Below are positions 27,027-36,099 of a DNA stretch of 64,000 nt, in pieces (position 1 is the stretch's first letter; the number at the start of each line of letters is the position of its first letter). The notes under the pieces were generated by a model. The model had not been told where the DNA came from. It worked only from the letters and a program-made list of their open reading frames with translations, and ran no database searches. Origin of the DNA: Sulfuricella denitrificans skB26 (GTDB lineage Bacteria > Pseudomonadota > Gammaproteobacteria > Burkholderiales > Sulfuricellaceae); NCBI RefSeq assembly GCF_000297055.2, contig NC_022357.1, positions 1,302,001 through 1,366,000 of the forward strand. The letters run 5' to 3'. The position numbers and the translations under genes are program-made.

Positions 27027-28538
27027 ATGCCCAATCAAAAACTTTCCACTCCCGATCCCAAGATCACGCAGCTTCTGCCTTACCATGTCGCCAAAAGCAA
27101 GGGCGTGATCGCGGTGCGCCAGCTTGGTATCGAGATCGAGGTCTGGGTGCGCGATGGCTTGCAGGCAGAAACCCTGGCCGAGACCCGCAGAACTCTAGGA
27201 CGGCCGTTGCATACGGTGGTGCTTGAACCGGCCGTTTTCGAGCAGTGCCTTGCCCAGGTTTATGCACGCGCGGACGATCACGCTGCGCGCCTGATGGACG
27301 ATATGGAACAGGATCTTGACTTGCAGCAGCTGACTCAGGACCTTCCTGTGATCGGCGATTTGCTGGATGTCGAAGATGATGCCCCGATCATTCGCCTGAT
27401 CAACGCGCTGTTGACACAAGCCTTGCGCGAGAAGGCCTCGGACATTCATATCGAGCCCTATGAAACGCGTTCGGTCGTGCGTTTTCGCGTTGACGGCCAG
27501 TTGCGCGACGTGATCGAACCGCAGCGCTCCCTGCATGCAGCCGTAGTATCGCGGATCAAGGTGATGGCGCAACTGGATATCGCGGAAAAGCGTTTGCCGC
27601 AGGATGGCCGAATTACTCTGCGCATCGCGGGCCGCCCCGTGGATGTGCGCGTGTCCACCTTGCCTACGGGGCATGGCGAGCGCGTAGTATTGCGCCTGCT
27701 GGACAAGCAGCATGGGCGTCTCGATCTGGATGGTCTGGGCATGGGTGCCGCAACCATGGTTGGCCTGGACAGCCTGATCCATCAGCAGCATGGCATCGTG
27801 CTGGTGACGGGGCCGACCGGATCGGGCAAGACGACGACGCTGTATGCCGCGCTGTCGCGCCTGGATGCGGCCACCCGCAACATCATGACTGTCGAAGACC
27901 CGATTGAATACGACCTGGACGGCATCGGGCAGACCCAGGTCAATGCGCGCATCGACATGACTTTTGCCCGAGCTTTGCGCGCGATTCTGCGCCAGGACCC
28001 GGATGTGATCATGATCGGTGAAATCCGCGATCTGGAAACCGCGCAGATCGCCGTTCAAGCCAGCCTTACTGGTCATCTGGTGCTGGCCACGCTGCACACC
28101 AATGATGCGGCCGGTGCGGTGACGCGCCTGATCGATATGGGCGTGGAGCCTTTCCTGCTGGCTTCTAGTTTGCTGGGTGTGCTGGCGCAGCGGTTGGTGC
28201 GGCATACCTGCCCGGATTGCCGCAGATCCTATGCGCCGGATGCGACCGAGCTGGCCGTGCTGAATTTGCCGCATCCTCCCCAGACCCTTTATGCGGCCAC
28301 CGGCTGTACTAGCTGCAATATGACCGGCTACCGGGGGCGCACAGGTATTTATGAGTTGCTGTCCGTGGATGCGAACTTGCGCCGCATGATTCATGATGGT
28401 GGATCCGAGCAGTCCTTGCGCGATTACGCAATGGGCGCGGGTTTGATTGACTTGCGGCAGGATGGGATGCGCTGGGTGGCGAGCGGCGATACTACACTGG
28501 AAGAAGTGCTGCGCGTGGCGAGAGATGTCCGGATTTAA
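27027..28538 (+). CDS. gspE: Type II secretion ATPase GspE
   Basis: GspE is the cytoplasmic ATPase that powers pseudopilus assembly. The 503-residue protein has an N1E-like region that contacts GspL, Walker A GPTGSGKT (262-269), an Asp box and Walker B ([12 protein letters not shown], 324-335), a His box (TLHTND, 355-360) and the four-cysteine zinc knuckle C395, C398, C427, C430. All catalytic motifs are intact. It starts 107 bases after gspD, a gap that holds a short CCCATTTCC/GGGGATGGG repeat, and its end overlaps gspF by 14 bases. Confidence 0.96.
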   Translation: MPNQKLSTPDPKITQLLPYHVAKSKGVIAVRQLGIEIEVWVRDGLQAETLAETRRTLGRPLHTVVLEPAVFEQCLAQVYARADDHAARLMDDMEQDLDLQQLTQDLPVIGDLLDVEDDAPIIRLINALLTQALREKASDIHIEPYETRSVVRFRVDGQLRDVIEPQRSLHAAVVSRIKVMAQLDIAEKRLPQDGRITLRIAGRPVDVRVSTLPTGHGERVVLRLLDKQHGRLDLDGLGMGAATMVGLDSLIHQQHGIVLVTGPTGSGKTTTLYAALSRLDAATRNIMTVEDPIEYDLDGIGQTQVNARIDMTFARALRAILRQDPDVIMIGEIRDLETAQIAVQASLTGHLVLATLHTNDAAGAVTRLIDMGVEPFLLASSLLGVLAQRLVRHTCPDCRRSYAPDATELAVLNLPHPPQTLYAATGCTSCNMTGYRGRTGIYELLSVDANLRRMIHDGGSEQSLRDYAMGAGLIDLRQDGMRWVASGDTTLEEVLRVARDVRI

Positions 28539-29739
28539 ATACGAAGCCATCGATTCCGATGGGCGTAGCCGAACAGGGGTGATCGAGGCGGATACGCCGC
28601 GCCAGGTTCGCTCGAATCTGCGCGAGCAGGGCCTGATCGCGGTACGGGTCGATGCTTTATCGGAAAAGAGTGTTTCCGGCGGGTGGCGATGGTCGCTGCG
28701 GCGCGGGCTGCCGCTTTCAGAGCTCAGTTTGCTGACCCGTCAGATGGCGACGTTGCTGAATGCCGGCCTGCCCATCGACCAGACCCTGAATGCCTTGATC
28801 GAACAGTCCGAATCGCAGCACCTGCGGCAAATACTCGCTGGAGTGCGCAGTGAAGTGCTCGCAGGCCATGCTTTGGCTCGAGCGTTGTCGAAATATCCCA
28901 GCGTGTTCCCGGAGCTGTATCAAACCCTGGTGCAGAGCGGTGAGCAATCCGGCCAGCTGAGCAAGGTGCTGCTGCGTTTGGCGGATTACATGGAAGACCG
29001 GCATGCGTTGCGGCAAAAAGTGGCGCTGGCTTTTATTTACCCGGCCATGGTGACCCTGGTTGCGGTGGCGGTTGTGATCGGGCTGTTAACCTATGTGGTG
29101 CCGCAAGTGGTCAACGTTTTTCAGAATACCCACCAGCAGCTTCCTTTGCTCACCCGTGCCTTGATTGGCCTGAGCAGCTTTCTGCGCAGTACCTGGTTCA
29201 TCTGGTTGGCAGCCCTTGCTGCGGGTGCATGGGGTGCGCGCAGGGCGCTCAAGCACGAGCCGGTACGCTACCGTTTTCATCTGTGGCTGCTGGGCTTGCC
29301 GCTGATTGGAAGATTGATCCGCGGCATCAATACCGCGCGCCTTGCCAGCACACTGGCCATCCTTGTCGGTAGCGGGGTGCCGCTGTTGACGGCATTGCAG
29401 GCCGGGGCGGGAGTGCTGGGCAACCTGCCCATGCGCAAGGCGCTGGAAGAAACCGTGCGCATGGTCAGGGAGGGTGGCAGCTTTAGCCGCTCGCTGGCGC
29501 ACGGAAAAATGTTTCCGCCGGTGATGATTCACCTTATCGCCAGCGGCGAAGCCAGCGGCACGCTGGATCAGATGCTGGAGCGCATTGCGGTGCAGCAATC
29601 CCAGGAAATGCAAACCCGTGTCGCGACCCTGACCGGCTTGCTTGAGCCCCTGCTGATTCTGCTGATGGGAGGGGTGGTGCTGGTGATTGTGCTGGCGATC
29701 CTGTTGCCGATATTCGAGATGAATCAGCTGGTGCATTGA
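28525..29739 (+). CDS. gspF: Type II secretion inner-membrane platform protein GspF
   Basis: GspF is the polytopic platform protein that contacts GspE and drives pseudopilin polymerisation. The 404-residue product has two repeated T2SSF domains (about 70-195 and 270-395), each with a [20 protein letters not shown]- or [17 protein letters not shown]-type segment, and three membrane helices, the last near the C-terminus ([20 protein letters not shown]). ATG 28525 is chosen over the longer frame because it starts the conserved FKYEA(I)D opening. It overlaps gspE by 14 bases and the protease gene by one. Confidence 0.95.
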   Translation: MSGFKYEAIDSDGRSRTGVIEADTPRQVRSNLREQGLIAVRVDALSEKSVSGGWRWSLRRGLPLSELSLLTRQMATLLNAGLPIDQTLNALIEQSESQHLRQILAGVRSEVLAGHALARALSKYPSVFPELYQTLVQSGEQSGQLSKVLLRLADYMEDRHALRQKVALAFIYPAMVTLVAVAVVIGLLTYVVPQVVNVFQNTHQQLPLLTRALIGLSSFLRSTWFIWLAALAAGAWGARRALKHEPVRYRFHLWLLGLPLIGRLIRGINTARLASTLAILVGSGVPLLTALQAGAGVLGNLPMRKALEETVRMVREGGSFSRSLAHGKMFPPVMIHLIASGEASGTLDQMLERIAVQQSQEMQTRVATLTGLLEPLLILLMGGVVLVIVLAILLPIFEMNQLVH

Positions 29740-30224
29740 TGCTCAACGGGCTGCTGGCGGATGTGGGGCTTGCCGGGTATCGTCCGTTTTACCGCGATCG
29801 CCAGTTCATGTTGGCGCTGCTGGCGGGAATGGTGGTCTGGCTGGCATTCTGGCAGATTTCCCCGGGCTTGCTTCCGACGTTTTCCCTCACAGCGAATGTT
29901 CCCCTTTTTCTGTCTCTGGTGATAGGGCAGCCGGTGCTGGAAGAGCTGCTGTTCAGAGGGGTCGTTCAGGGGCAATTCCGGCTGCGCACCTGGGGCGGGA
30001 AAAAGCGTTGGGGCATGACCCAGGCAAATCTGCTGACATCGGTGCTGTTTGTGCTGGCCCATGCGTTTTACCATCCACCGCTTTGGGCTCTTGCCGTGTT
30101 CGTGCCTTCGCTGGTATTCGGACATTTTCGCGACAGGGTTGGGAACATTTACCCATCGTTGGCGCTGCATGTTTATTATAATATGGGGTTTTTTTGCTTG
30201 GGGAGATACATTTCCTCTCCCTAA
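29739..30224 (+). CDS. CAAX-type intramembrane glutamic protease (MrtJ-like)
   Basis: The 161-residue membrane protein has the three motifs of CPBP/CAAX proteases: E68-E69-x3-R73 (LEELLFRG), F104-x3-H108 and H144-x3-N148. About four membrane helices carry them. This short form, embedded in a type II secretion operon, fits the JDVT-CTERM system protease MrtJ, which would cleave JDVT-type C-terminal signals at the inner membrane. The ATG overlaps the gspF stop by one base, so expression is coupled to the secretion genes. No gspC-N operon needs such a gene, so it is an insertion or acquired accessory. The likely substrate here is the 14666-16519 protein (inference). A general CAAX protease or immunity function cannot be excluded. 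Confidence 0.78.
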   Translation: MLNGLLADVGLAGYRPFYRDRQFMLALLAGMVVWLAFWQISPGLLPTFSLTANVPLFLSLVIGQPVLEELLFRGVVQGQFRLRTWGGKKRWGMTQANLLTSVLFVLAHAFYHPPLWALAVFVPSLVFGHFRDRVGNIYPSLALHVYYNMGFFCLGRYISSP

Positions 30225-30241
30225 TAGGGCCCTGATTAACC

Positions 30242-30347
30242 CCCTCTCCCCTTGCGGGAGAGGGTAGGGGTGAGGGTAATGATTGATTTCTCACCCTCTC
30301 CCCAGCCCTCCCTCATAAAGGGGGAGGGAGTGTTGGACTTAACGGTA
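30242..30347. repeat. Dispersed GC-rich hairpin repeats between protease gene and gspG
   Basis: CCCTCTCCC and GGGAGAGGG (30242-30264) form a hairpin, followed by a second inverted unit around CTCACCCTCTCCCC and AGGGGGAGGGAG. The 24-base hairpin at 45984 has the same core. Such units are widespread repeats of no known coding function. They fill most of the 134-base gap inside the gsp operon. Confidence 0.6.
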
Positions 30348-30358
30348 GGAGGTTGTAA

Positions 30359-30796
30359 ATGGAGTGTATTTCGAAGTGCCGGCAATCCGGATTTACCCTG
30401 ATCGAAATTATGATCGTGGTGGTGATTCTGGGCATCCTGGCAGCGCTGATTGTTCCGAAAGTCATGGGTCGGCCCGATGAGGCGCGCGTGATTGCCGCAA
30501 AACAGGATATTGCCGCTCTGGGTCAGGCGCTCAAGCTTTACCGACTGGATAATATCCGCTATCCGGCGACGGATCAGGGCTTGCAGGCGCTGGTGGTAAA
30601 GCCGACGGGCGCTCCGATCCCGCCAAACTGGAAATCCGGCGGTTATCTCGACCGCCTGCCGAAAGATCCCTGGGGCCATGATTACCAGTATTTGAATCCG
30701 GGTACGCACGGCGAAATCGACGTGTTCAGCCTGGGTGCGGATAGTGCTCCCGGCGGTGAAGGCAATGATGCGGATATCGGGTCGTGGAACCTGTAA
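30359..30796 (+). CDS. gspG: Type II secretion major pseudopilin GspG
   Basis: GspG is the main subunit of the periplasmic pseudopilus. The 145-residue precursor has an 11-residue leader ending in Gly, then FTLIEIMIVVVILGILAALI with the Glu at +5, cut by the prepilin peptidase. The C-terminal part has the family's calcium-binding/ALKLYRLDNIRYPATDQGL region and the DPWGHDYQY motif. TAGGAGG precedes the ATG. The prepilin peptidase (gspO/pilD) is not in the window. Confidence 0.95.
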   Translation: MECISKCRQSGFTLIEIMIVVVILGILAALIVPKVMGRPDEARVIAAKQDIAALGQALKLYRLDNIRYPATDQGLQALVVKPTGAPIPPNWKSGGYLDRLPKDPWGHDYQYLNPGTHGEIDVFSLGADSAPGGEGNDADIGSWNL

Positions 30797-30803
30797 TTCC
30801 AAA

Positions 30804-31283
30804 ATGAATGTCTTGCGCCAGGCCGGCTTTACTCTGGTTGAGATTCTGGTGGTGCTGGTGATTATCGGCATTACTGTGGCCATGATCAGCATCAATCTCG
30901 TTCCGGACGATAAGCGCGTGCTGACGACAGAGGCGCAGAAACTGGCGCTGTTGTTCGAACAGGCACGCGATGAGGCGATCATCAGCGGAAAGGAAATTGC
31001 GTGGTCGGTCGAGGGAGATAAAACCCGTTTCTGGCGCAAGGACGATAAAGGTAAGTGGGCAACCGTCAGCGGGGATGATCTGTTCCGTGATCGCGATCTA
31101 GCGACAGGAGTGACGCTCGCGGAATTGCAAATCAACTCGGTGAAGGCGGCCATGAATGAACGCCTGATTTTTTCACCGGGCGGGATGAATATGCCGTTCA
31201 AACTCGATCTTGTGTTGAATACCAGTCGCGTGTCGATTGCGGGCGACAACCTGGGTAAGCTTGTGCTGAAGAACGATGAATAA
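30804..31283 (+). CDS. gspH: Type II secretion minor pseudopilin GspH
   Basis: The 159-residue precursor has an 8-residue leader and the class III signal G|FTLVEILVVLVIIGITVAM. It is a minor pseudopilin that joins the pseudopilus shaft. The longer frame begins at 30735 inside gspG; ATG at 30804, eight bases after the gspG stop, gives the proper short leader. The end overlaps gspI by eight bases. Confidence 0.9.
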   Translation: MNVLRQAGFTLVEILVVLVIIGITVAMISINLVPDDKRVLTTEAQKLALLFEQARDEAIISGKEIAWSVEGDKTRFWRKDDKGKWATVSGDDLFRDRDLATGVTLAELQINSVKAAMNERLIFSPGGMNMPFKLDLVLNTSRVSIAGDNLGKLVLKNDE

Positions 31284-31647
31284 GGAAAACGGATTTACCC
31301 TGCTGGAAGTGTTGATTGCGCTGGCTATTCTGGCCATTGCCATGGCGGCAGTGGCACGTGCATCCGCACAGATGGCTGACAGTTCCCATGAACTCAAGCT
31401 CCGGCTGTTGGCGAGCTGGGTTGCGGAGAATCGTCTGGCGGAGCATACCTCCCAACCGCTATGGCCCGATCTCGGGACAAAAAGCGGTGAGGCTGAGCAG
31501 GCGGGATTACCCCTGCGATGGGAAGAACGCGTTGCCAATACGCCCAATACTGCGTTTCGCCGGATTGAAATCAAAGTGTACGCACGCGATCATGGTGAGC
31601 ATGCCCTGGCGCAACTGGTAGGGTATCTGGGACGGGGCAAGGATTGA
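31276..31647 (+). CDS. gspI: Type II secretion minor pseudopilin GspI
   Basis: The 123-residue precursor has leader MNKENG, then FTLLEVLIALAILAIAMAAV, and the GspI-type layout with RLAEHTSQPLWPDLG. With GspJ and GspK it forms the tip of the pseudopilus. It overlaps gspH by eight bases. Confidence 0.92.
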   Translation: MNKENGFTLLEVLIALAILAIAMAAVARASAQMADSSHELKLRLLASWVAENRLAEHTSQPLWPDLGTKSGEAEQAGLPLRWEERVANTPNTAFRRIEIKVYARDHGEHALAQLVGYLGRGKD

Positions 31648-31649
31648 GA

Positions 31650-32303
31650 ATGCTAGGGGCGAGCATTGCAACGAGCAGATCAAAAAAACGTGCCCGTAGC
31701 CCGCGCGCGATTTTCACGCTGCATGGCTTCACCCTGATCGAGCTTCTGGTGGCGCTGGCCATTTTTTCCGTGATGTCGGTGGTGGCATACCGGGGATTGA
31801 ATGCGGTGCTGGAAACGCGCGAGCACTTGATGGTCGATAATCGGAAGTGGCGCGAACTGGCGGTATTTTTCGCTCAGATGAAAGAGGGTGTGACCAATGC
31901 CGTTGACCGTCCGGTTCGCGACAGCGGCGATCTGCTAGCCCCCGCCTTTCTGGGAAAACCGGATGTGGTTGGCGAGAATGATGCCCAGCTGATATTCACG
32001 CGCATGGGTTTTCCCGGCCAGCAGGGGCATCTGGGAGATTTGCAGCGCTTAGGCTATCGTTTGCGCGACAAGAACATTGAGTTGCTGGTTTGGCCGGTGC
32101 TGGATCAGGCACCGCATACGCGCCCCACGGTTAGTAAGGCGCTGGGCAATGTATCAATCTTTGTGGTGCGCTATCTGGACGATAAGGGAGTCTGGCAGAC
32201 AAACTGGCCGGTAATCGGGCAGAATATCGTCTTGCCGCGAGCGGTCGAGGTCAGGCTCGGTCTGGAATCGGGTGAGCAGGTGACCCGGATGTTCGCGCCA
32301 TGA
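31650..32303 (+). CDS. gspJ: Type II secretion minor pseudopilin GspJ
   Basis: The 217-residue precursor has an unusually long, basic leader (26 residues) before G|FTLIELLVALAIFSVMSVVA and a GspJ-type body (YRGLNAVLETREHLM, ARVE-like VEVRLGLESG end). ATG 31650 has AAGGA upstream; the TTG two codons before it overlaps the gspI stop. It ends four bases into gspK. Confidence 0.9.
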   Translation: MLGASIATSRSKKRARSPRAIFTLHGFTLIELLVALAIFSVMSVVAYRGLNAVLETREHLMVDNRKWRELAVFFAQMKEGVTNAVDRPVRDSGDLLAPAFLGKPDVVGENDAQLIFTRMGFPGQQGHLGDLQRLGYRLRDKNIELLVWPVLDQAPHTRPTVSKALGNVSIFVVRYLDDKGVWQTNWPVIGQNIVLPRAVEVRLGLESGEQVTRMFAP

Positions 32304-33244
32304 ATGTTCAGCCTGATCCCCGTAATGGCGCAAGAGAGCGGGGCGTCGCACTCATTACGGTGATTCTGATCGTAGCGCTGGCTGCCAGCATGGCCGCATT
32401 CATGGCCTGGCAGCAGCAGATATGGGTAAGACAGGTAGAGAATCTGCGCGACCAGGCTCAGGCGCAAGCCGTTGCCCGCGCGGCAATTGACTGGGCACGG
32501 GCGGTTCTGGCTGACGATGCGCGCAATAATAATGTCGATCATCTGGGTGAAAAATGGGCATCGGTGCTGGCGCCGCTGCCGGTTGAGAATGGCCAGGTAA
32601 CCGGGAGTGTAGCCGATCAGCAGGGCTTGTTCAATCTCAATAACCTGGTGCGCAACGGCAAGGCTAGCCAGACGGATCTGGCCATTTTCCAGCGCTTGCT
32701 GGAACTGCTTGCTCTGCCGGTTAATTTGGCTAATGCCGTAGTGGACTGGATTGATGCGGATTCCGAGACGACCTATCCGGGTGGTGCCGAAGACTTCGAT
32801 TATTTGGCCATGGATCCCTCATACCGGGCAGCAAACCGGATGATGGTCGAGGTAGGCAACCTGTATCGGGTCAAGGGGTTTGCTCCTGAGATGGTTGAGC
32901 GCTTGCGCCCTTTTGTGACGGCCTTGCCTGAACCGACGCCGGTCAATGTGAATACGGCGCCGGCGGAAGTGTTGGCGGCATTGTTTCAGGATATGTCCCT
33001 GGGTGACGCAAAAGCGCTGGTGGAGGCAAGAAAGTCCAGCTATTTTCAGGATCAGGCCGACTTTCGGGCGCACCTGCCGGCAACCAAGGTGACGCAGATT
33101 CGGGATAATGATTTTAGCGTGAACAGCCGATATTTCATGGTGACGAGTCTGGCCAACTTCGGCCGCGCCCAATCCGGCTACAAGGCCTTGTTGGCGAGGC
33201 AGGGGGAAAAGTGGCCTGTGGTGGTCTGGAAAAAAACCAACTGA
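32300..33244 (+). CDS. gspK: Type II secretion minor pseudopilin GspK
   Basis: The 314-residue protein caps the pseudopilus tip. The leader ends ARERG| and the hydrophobic helix VALITVILIVALAASMAAFM lacks the Glu at +5, which is characteristic for GspK. The long body shows the GspK motifs DQQGLFNLNNLV, VVDWIDAD and VNVNTAPAEVLAAL. ATGA overlap with gspJ. Confidence 0.94.
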   Translation: MNVQPDPRNGARERGVALITVILIVALAASMAAFMAWQQQIWVRQVENLRDQAQAQAVARAAIDWARAVLADDARNNNVDHLGEKWASVLAPLPVENGQVTGSVADQQGLFNLNNLVRNGKASQTDLAIFQRLLELLALPVNLANAVVDWIDADSETTYPGGAEDFDYLAMDPSYRAANRMMVEVGNLYRVKGFAPEMVERLRPFVTALPEPTPVNVNTAPAEVLAALFQDMSLGDAKALVEARKSSYFQDQADFRAHLPATKVTQIRDNDFSVNSRYFMVTSLANFGRAQSGYKALLARQGEKWPVVVWKKTN

Positions 33245-33277
33245 CTTGGTGCTCTGCTTCAGTATGATCGACGTTAT

Positions 33278-33366
33278 ATTTCACCGCAAAGGACGCAAGG
33301 GTATGCAAAGAAAAGAAAAATGTAGAGGTGTTACCTTGCGTTACTTTGCGTCCTTTGCGGTGAAAC
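33278..33366. repeat. Inverted repeat element between gspK and gspL
   Basis: TTTCACCGCAAAGGACGCAA on the left (ending 33298) is answered by TTGCGTCCTTTGCGGTGAAA-type sequence on the right (to 33366). The arms are about 20-30 bases and the whole unit is about 89 bases long with an A-rich centre. This is a small non-coding hairpin element, similar to dispersed repeats of many genomes. It would form a strong hairpin in the gsp mRNA. Confidence 0.8.
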
Positions 33367-33389
33367 GTAGTTTTTAAAAAGGAAAGTTC

Positions 33390-34667
33390 TTGTCGCTTCT
33401 GCAGATTCACATCCCTGAGCATTTCACCGGAGACGCTGCCTCGCTGACGCCTGCTTCACTCGATGTGCAGGCAAGCGAGGCGTGTCGCTGGGTGTTGCGC
33501 GATTCGGTGGGGAGCGTCCTGCGTCGTGGTGAAGGGCCTTTGGAAGCCATGCCCAGGGCCGATAGCGTTCAGGTTGTGGTGCCGTCGAGCCTGGTGCTTT
33601 TGGCTCAGGTGAAAGTGCCTACACGTAACCGCCGAAAAATGTTCCAGTTACTTCCCTATATTGTGGAAGAGAAGCTGATGTACGACCCCGATTCCATCCA
33701 TGTAGCTGCAGGGCCTCAACTTCCTGGCGGTGAAACGGTGGTGGCGGTGATCGACAAGGCGTGGATGAAGCGCGTCATCGGGGCACTGCAAAGCGCAGGC
33801 CTGCCTCCCTGGCGAATGTGGCCTGAAACCTTGATGCCTGCAGTGCCTCTGGGGACGTGGACGGTTGTCTGGAACGGGCTGGAAGGTTTCGTGCGCACGG
33901 GTATGGTGTCGGGGCAGTCTCTGGATGGAGGTAGTGCCGAGGTTCCTCCTTTAGGTTTGTTGCTGGCGGCGAAGGAAGCGGCGGTAAAAGGCAGTGCGCC
34001 CAGAAAAATCAATTTACTGCTCGCCGAAGGCTCCAATCAGCCTGATCTGGAAAGCTGGGCAACCCGGTTGGGCATCAAGGTGGCGGTCGCCGACCCATGG
34101 GACTGGTCTGTGGCTGCGTACGGCATGGAGAAAGGGGTCAACCTGCTGCAAGGTGAGTTTGCTCCGGCAAGATTCGAGCCGGACTTGCGGCAGCGACTGC
34201 GCATTCCCCTGATATTGGCGGGTATTGTTGTTGCGCTGCAGTTGGGTGGCGGCCTGGCCGACTGGATGATGCTGAGCTACGAAAAGCGTCAGCTCGATAC
34301 CGACATGCAAAAGGCCTTCCGCCAAGCCTTTCCGGAAGCCAAAGTGGTTGTGGACGCCCCCCTGCAAATGCAGCGTAATCTTGCTGAGTTGCGGCATACG
34401 CAAGGTTTGTCCGATCCTGCGGATTTCCTGCCGGTTCTGGCTAAAGCAGCTCCCGTTCTCTCTCGGCCGGAGCCGGTTTCTATCCAGACCATTCAATACG
34501 AGAAGGGCGTCCTGAAGATTGACGTGCAGCTGCGCGGCTCACAAACGCCTGAGCAAATGCGAGGCCGTTTCCAGTCTGCCGGAATGAAGGCCGATATTGA
34601 AAAAGTGGAAACGCCAAAATCGGGTGGTGCGATAGTACGCCTGATGCTGAAGGGGGAGGGCTTATGA
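33390..34667 (+). CDS. gspL: Type II secretion protein GspL
   Basis: GspL anchors the GspE ATPase to the inner membrane. The 425-residue protein has an actin-like cytoplasmic part (about 1-255, VPSSLVLLAQVKVPTRNRRKM, LPYIVEEKLMYDPDSIHVA), one membrane helix (about 270-290, IPLILAGIVVALQLGGGLAD) and a periplasmic ferredoxin-like domain. TTG 33390 is the start, six bases after AAGGA; no ATG fits. It follows the inverted repeat and is the first gene of the LMN part. Confidence 0.92.
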   Translation: MSLLQIHIPEHFTGDAASLTPASLDVQASEACRWVLRDSVGSVLRRGEGPLEAMPRADSVQVVVPSSLVLLAQVKVPTRNRRKMFQLLPYIVEEKLMYDPDSIHVAAGPQLPGGETVVAVIDKAWMKRVIGALQSAGLPPWRMWPETLMPAVPLGTWTVVWNGLEGFVRTGMVSGQSLDGGSAEVPPLGLLLAAKEAAVKGSAPRKINLLLAEGSNQPDLESWATRLGIKVAVADPWDWSVAAYGMEKGVNLLQGEFAPARFEPDLRQRLRIPLILAGIVVALQLGGGLADWMMLSYEKRQLDTDMQKAFRQAFPEAKVVVDAPLQMQRNLAELRHTQGLSDPADFLPVLAKAAPVLSRPEPVSIQTIQYEKGVLKIDVQLRGSQTPEQMRGRFQSAGMKADIEKVETPKSGGAIVRLMLKGEGL

Positions 34668-35161
34668 AAGAAAGGTTCCAGCAATTCTGGATGCAGGCAT
34701 CCCCGCGCGAGCGCTGGCTGATCGGCGGTGGTTTCGGCTTGTTGCTGGTCGGGGTGCTGTTTTTTTATGTCTGGCAGCCACTCGTTCATGATCGCCAGAA
34801 ATTGCGCGCCAACCTGCCGCAGTTAAGGGCGAGTGCAGAGCAGTTGCGTTTAAACGCGGCTGAAGTGGCCAGGCTGAAAACATTGCCTGCAGCGGCTTCA
34901 TCGCAGAATGGCGGGATACGCAGCGCAGTTGAGAATTCGGCAGTTGCCTTCAAGCTGCGTGACAGCATGAGTCAAGTCAGTGTGGAGGGCGACGGGCGTA
35001 TCCGCATCTCGATGACCACGGTTCCCTTCGATAGTTGGGTCAGGTGGCTGGGGCACCTGCAGGAGCAATATCGGATACGCCTCGAGTCCTGTCAGGTCGA
35101 GGCATTGCCGCAGTCGGGCATGGTCAGGATCAAGGCAGTGCTGGCCGGGAAGTCGGGATGA
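34664..35161 (+). CDS. gspM: Type II secretion protein GspM
   Basis: GspM is the small bitopic partner of GspL in the inner-membrane platform. The 165-residue product has a cytoplasmic start (SPRERWLIGGG), one membrane helix (LLLVGVLFFYVWQPLV) and a periplasmic ferredoxin-like domain. It overlaps gspL by four bases (ATGA) and gspN likewise. Confidence 0.93.
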   Translation: MKERFQQFWMQASPRERWLIGGGFGLLLVGVLFFYVWQPLVHDRQKLRANLPQLRASAEQLRLNAAEVARLKTLPAAASSQNGGIRSAVENSAVAFKLRDSMSQVSVEGDGRIRISMTTVPFDSWVRWLGHLQEQYRIRLESCQVEALPQSGMVRIKAVLAGKSG

Positions 35162-35958
35162 TAGCTGAAGCAACCGGTTTGCCGCGCAATCGCCGCCCGC
35201 TTTACGCGCTGGCGGGGATCGGTCTGTACGTGGCGAGCCTGATTGTCACTGCGCCAGCGAGCATGATGGAATGGATGCTGACGCACCTGACCAATAATAG
35301 GGTTTTTCTGGTGCAGCCGGAAGGCGGGTTATGGCATGGGAAGGCCCGGAAGCTGATGATCAAAGCGGCGGATGGCGGGCTTAAGTCCATGGGTAGTGTC
35401 AACTGGGAAATTCTTCTTTTGCCCTTATTGAAGCTGGAACTGGCGGCGATGGTGGAAGTGGCGGATGGGCAGAATGCCTCCAGCAGCATTATTGCGGCAG
35501 GATTCGGCAAGTTGCGCCTGCACCAGATGAGAGCCACTATGCCGGTATCGCTCCTGTCTGAGTTCATGCCGACCTGGAAAACCTGGAAGCCGAATGGAGC
35601 GTTGAAAATCCGCACAGATGAATTTACCCTCAGTCAGCAAGGTGTTCGTGGTACGGCTGAACTGGAATGGCGCGATGCCTCTCTGGGCCTGAGTCAGGTC
35701 AATCCGCTCGGTGACTATCGGGTGAACATCCAGGGCGATCAGAAAATTGCGAAGATCAGTGTGTCCACGATATCTGGGGTGTTGCGTCTGGTCGGCAAAG
35801 GGGAATGGTCGGTGAGTGACGGGTTGAGCTTTCGCGGAACAGCGCTAGGCGACCCGTCCAAAAAAGTCGAGCTGCGGGATTTTCTGAGGTTATTGGGTAG
35901 CGAGCAGAGCAATGACGTCTATCAGATTGCAATTTCTCATGTTAAGTTGAGAAAATAG
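35158..35958 (+). CDS. gspN: Type II secretion protein GspN
   Basis: GspN is an optional inner-membrane component of type II systems. The 266-residue protein has one N-terminal membrane helix (ALAGIGLYVASLIVTAPASM) and a beta-rich periplasmic part (PEGGLWHGKARKLMIK, VNWEILLLPLLKLEL, NPLGDYRVNIQG). The start ATG overlaps the gspM stop. It is the last gene of the operon; the gspO peptidase is not next to it. Confidence 0.9.
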   Translation: MIAEATGLPRNRRPLYALAGIGLYVASLIVTAPASMMEWMLTHLTNNRVFLVQPEGGLWHGKARKLMIKAADGGLKSMGSVNWEILLLPLLKLELAAMVEVADGQNASSSIIAAGFGKLRLHQMRATMPVSLLSEFMPTWKTWKPNGALKIRTDEFTLSQQGVRGTAELEWRDASLGLSQVNPLGDYRVNIQGDQKIAKISVSTISGVLRLVGKGEWSVSDGLSFRGTALGDPSKKVELRDFLRLLGSEQSNDVYQIAISHVKLRK

Positions 35959-36099
35959 ATAGCAGGTGCGAATAACGAAAAGGAAGTTTTTCCAATTCCG
36001 AGTCGGAATTGTCATTTATATGACACAAAACTAATGATAGTATGTTTGCATCAGGCAGGGATGCCTGAGTGTGATTTCAGACAAATACAGGTCGACAAG

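Noticed and set aside
30242-30347. CRISPR-like array
   Set aside because: Repeats are hairpin units without regular spacers, and no cas gene is present.
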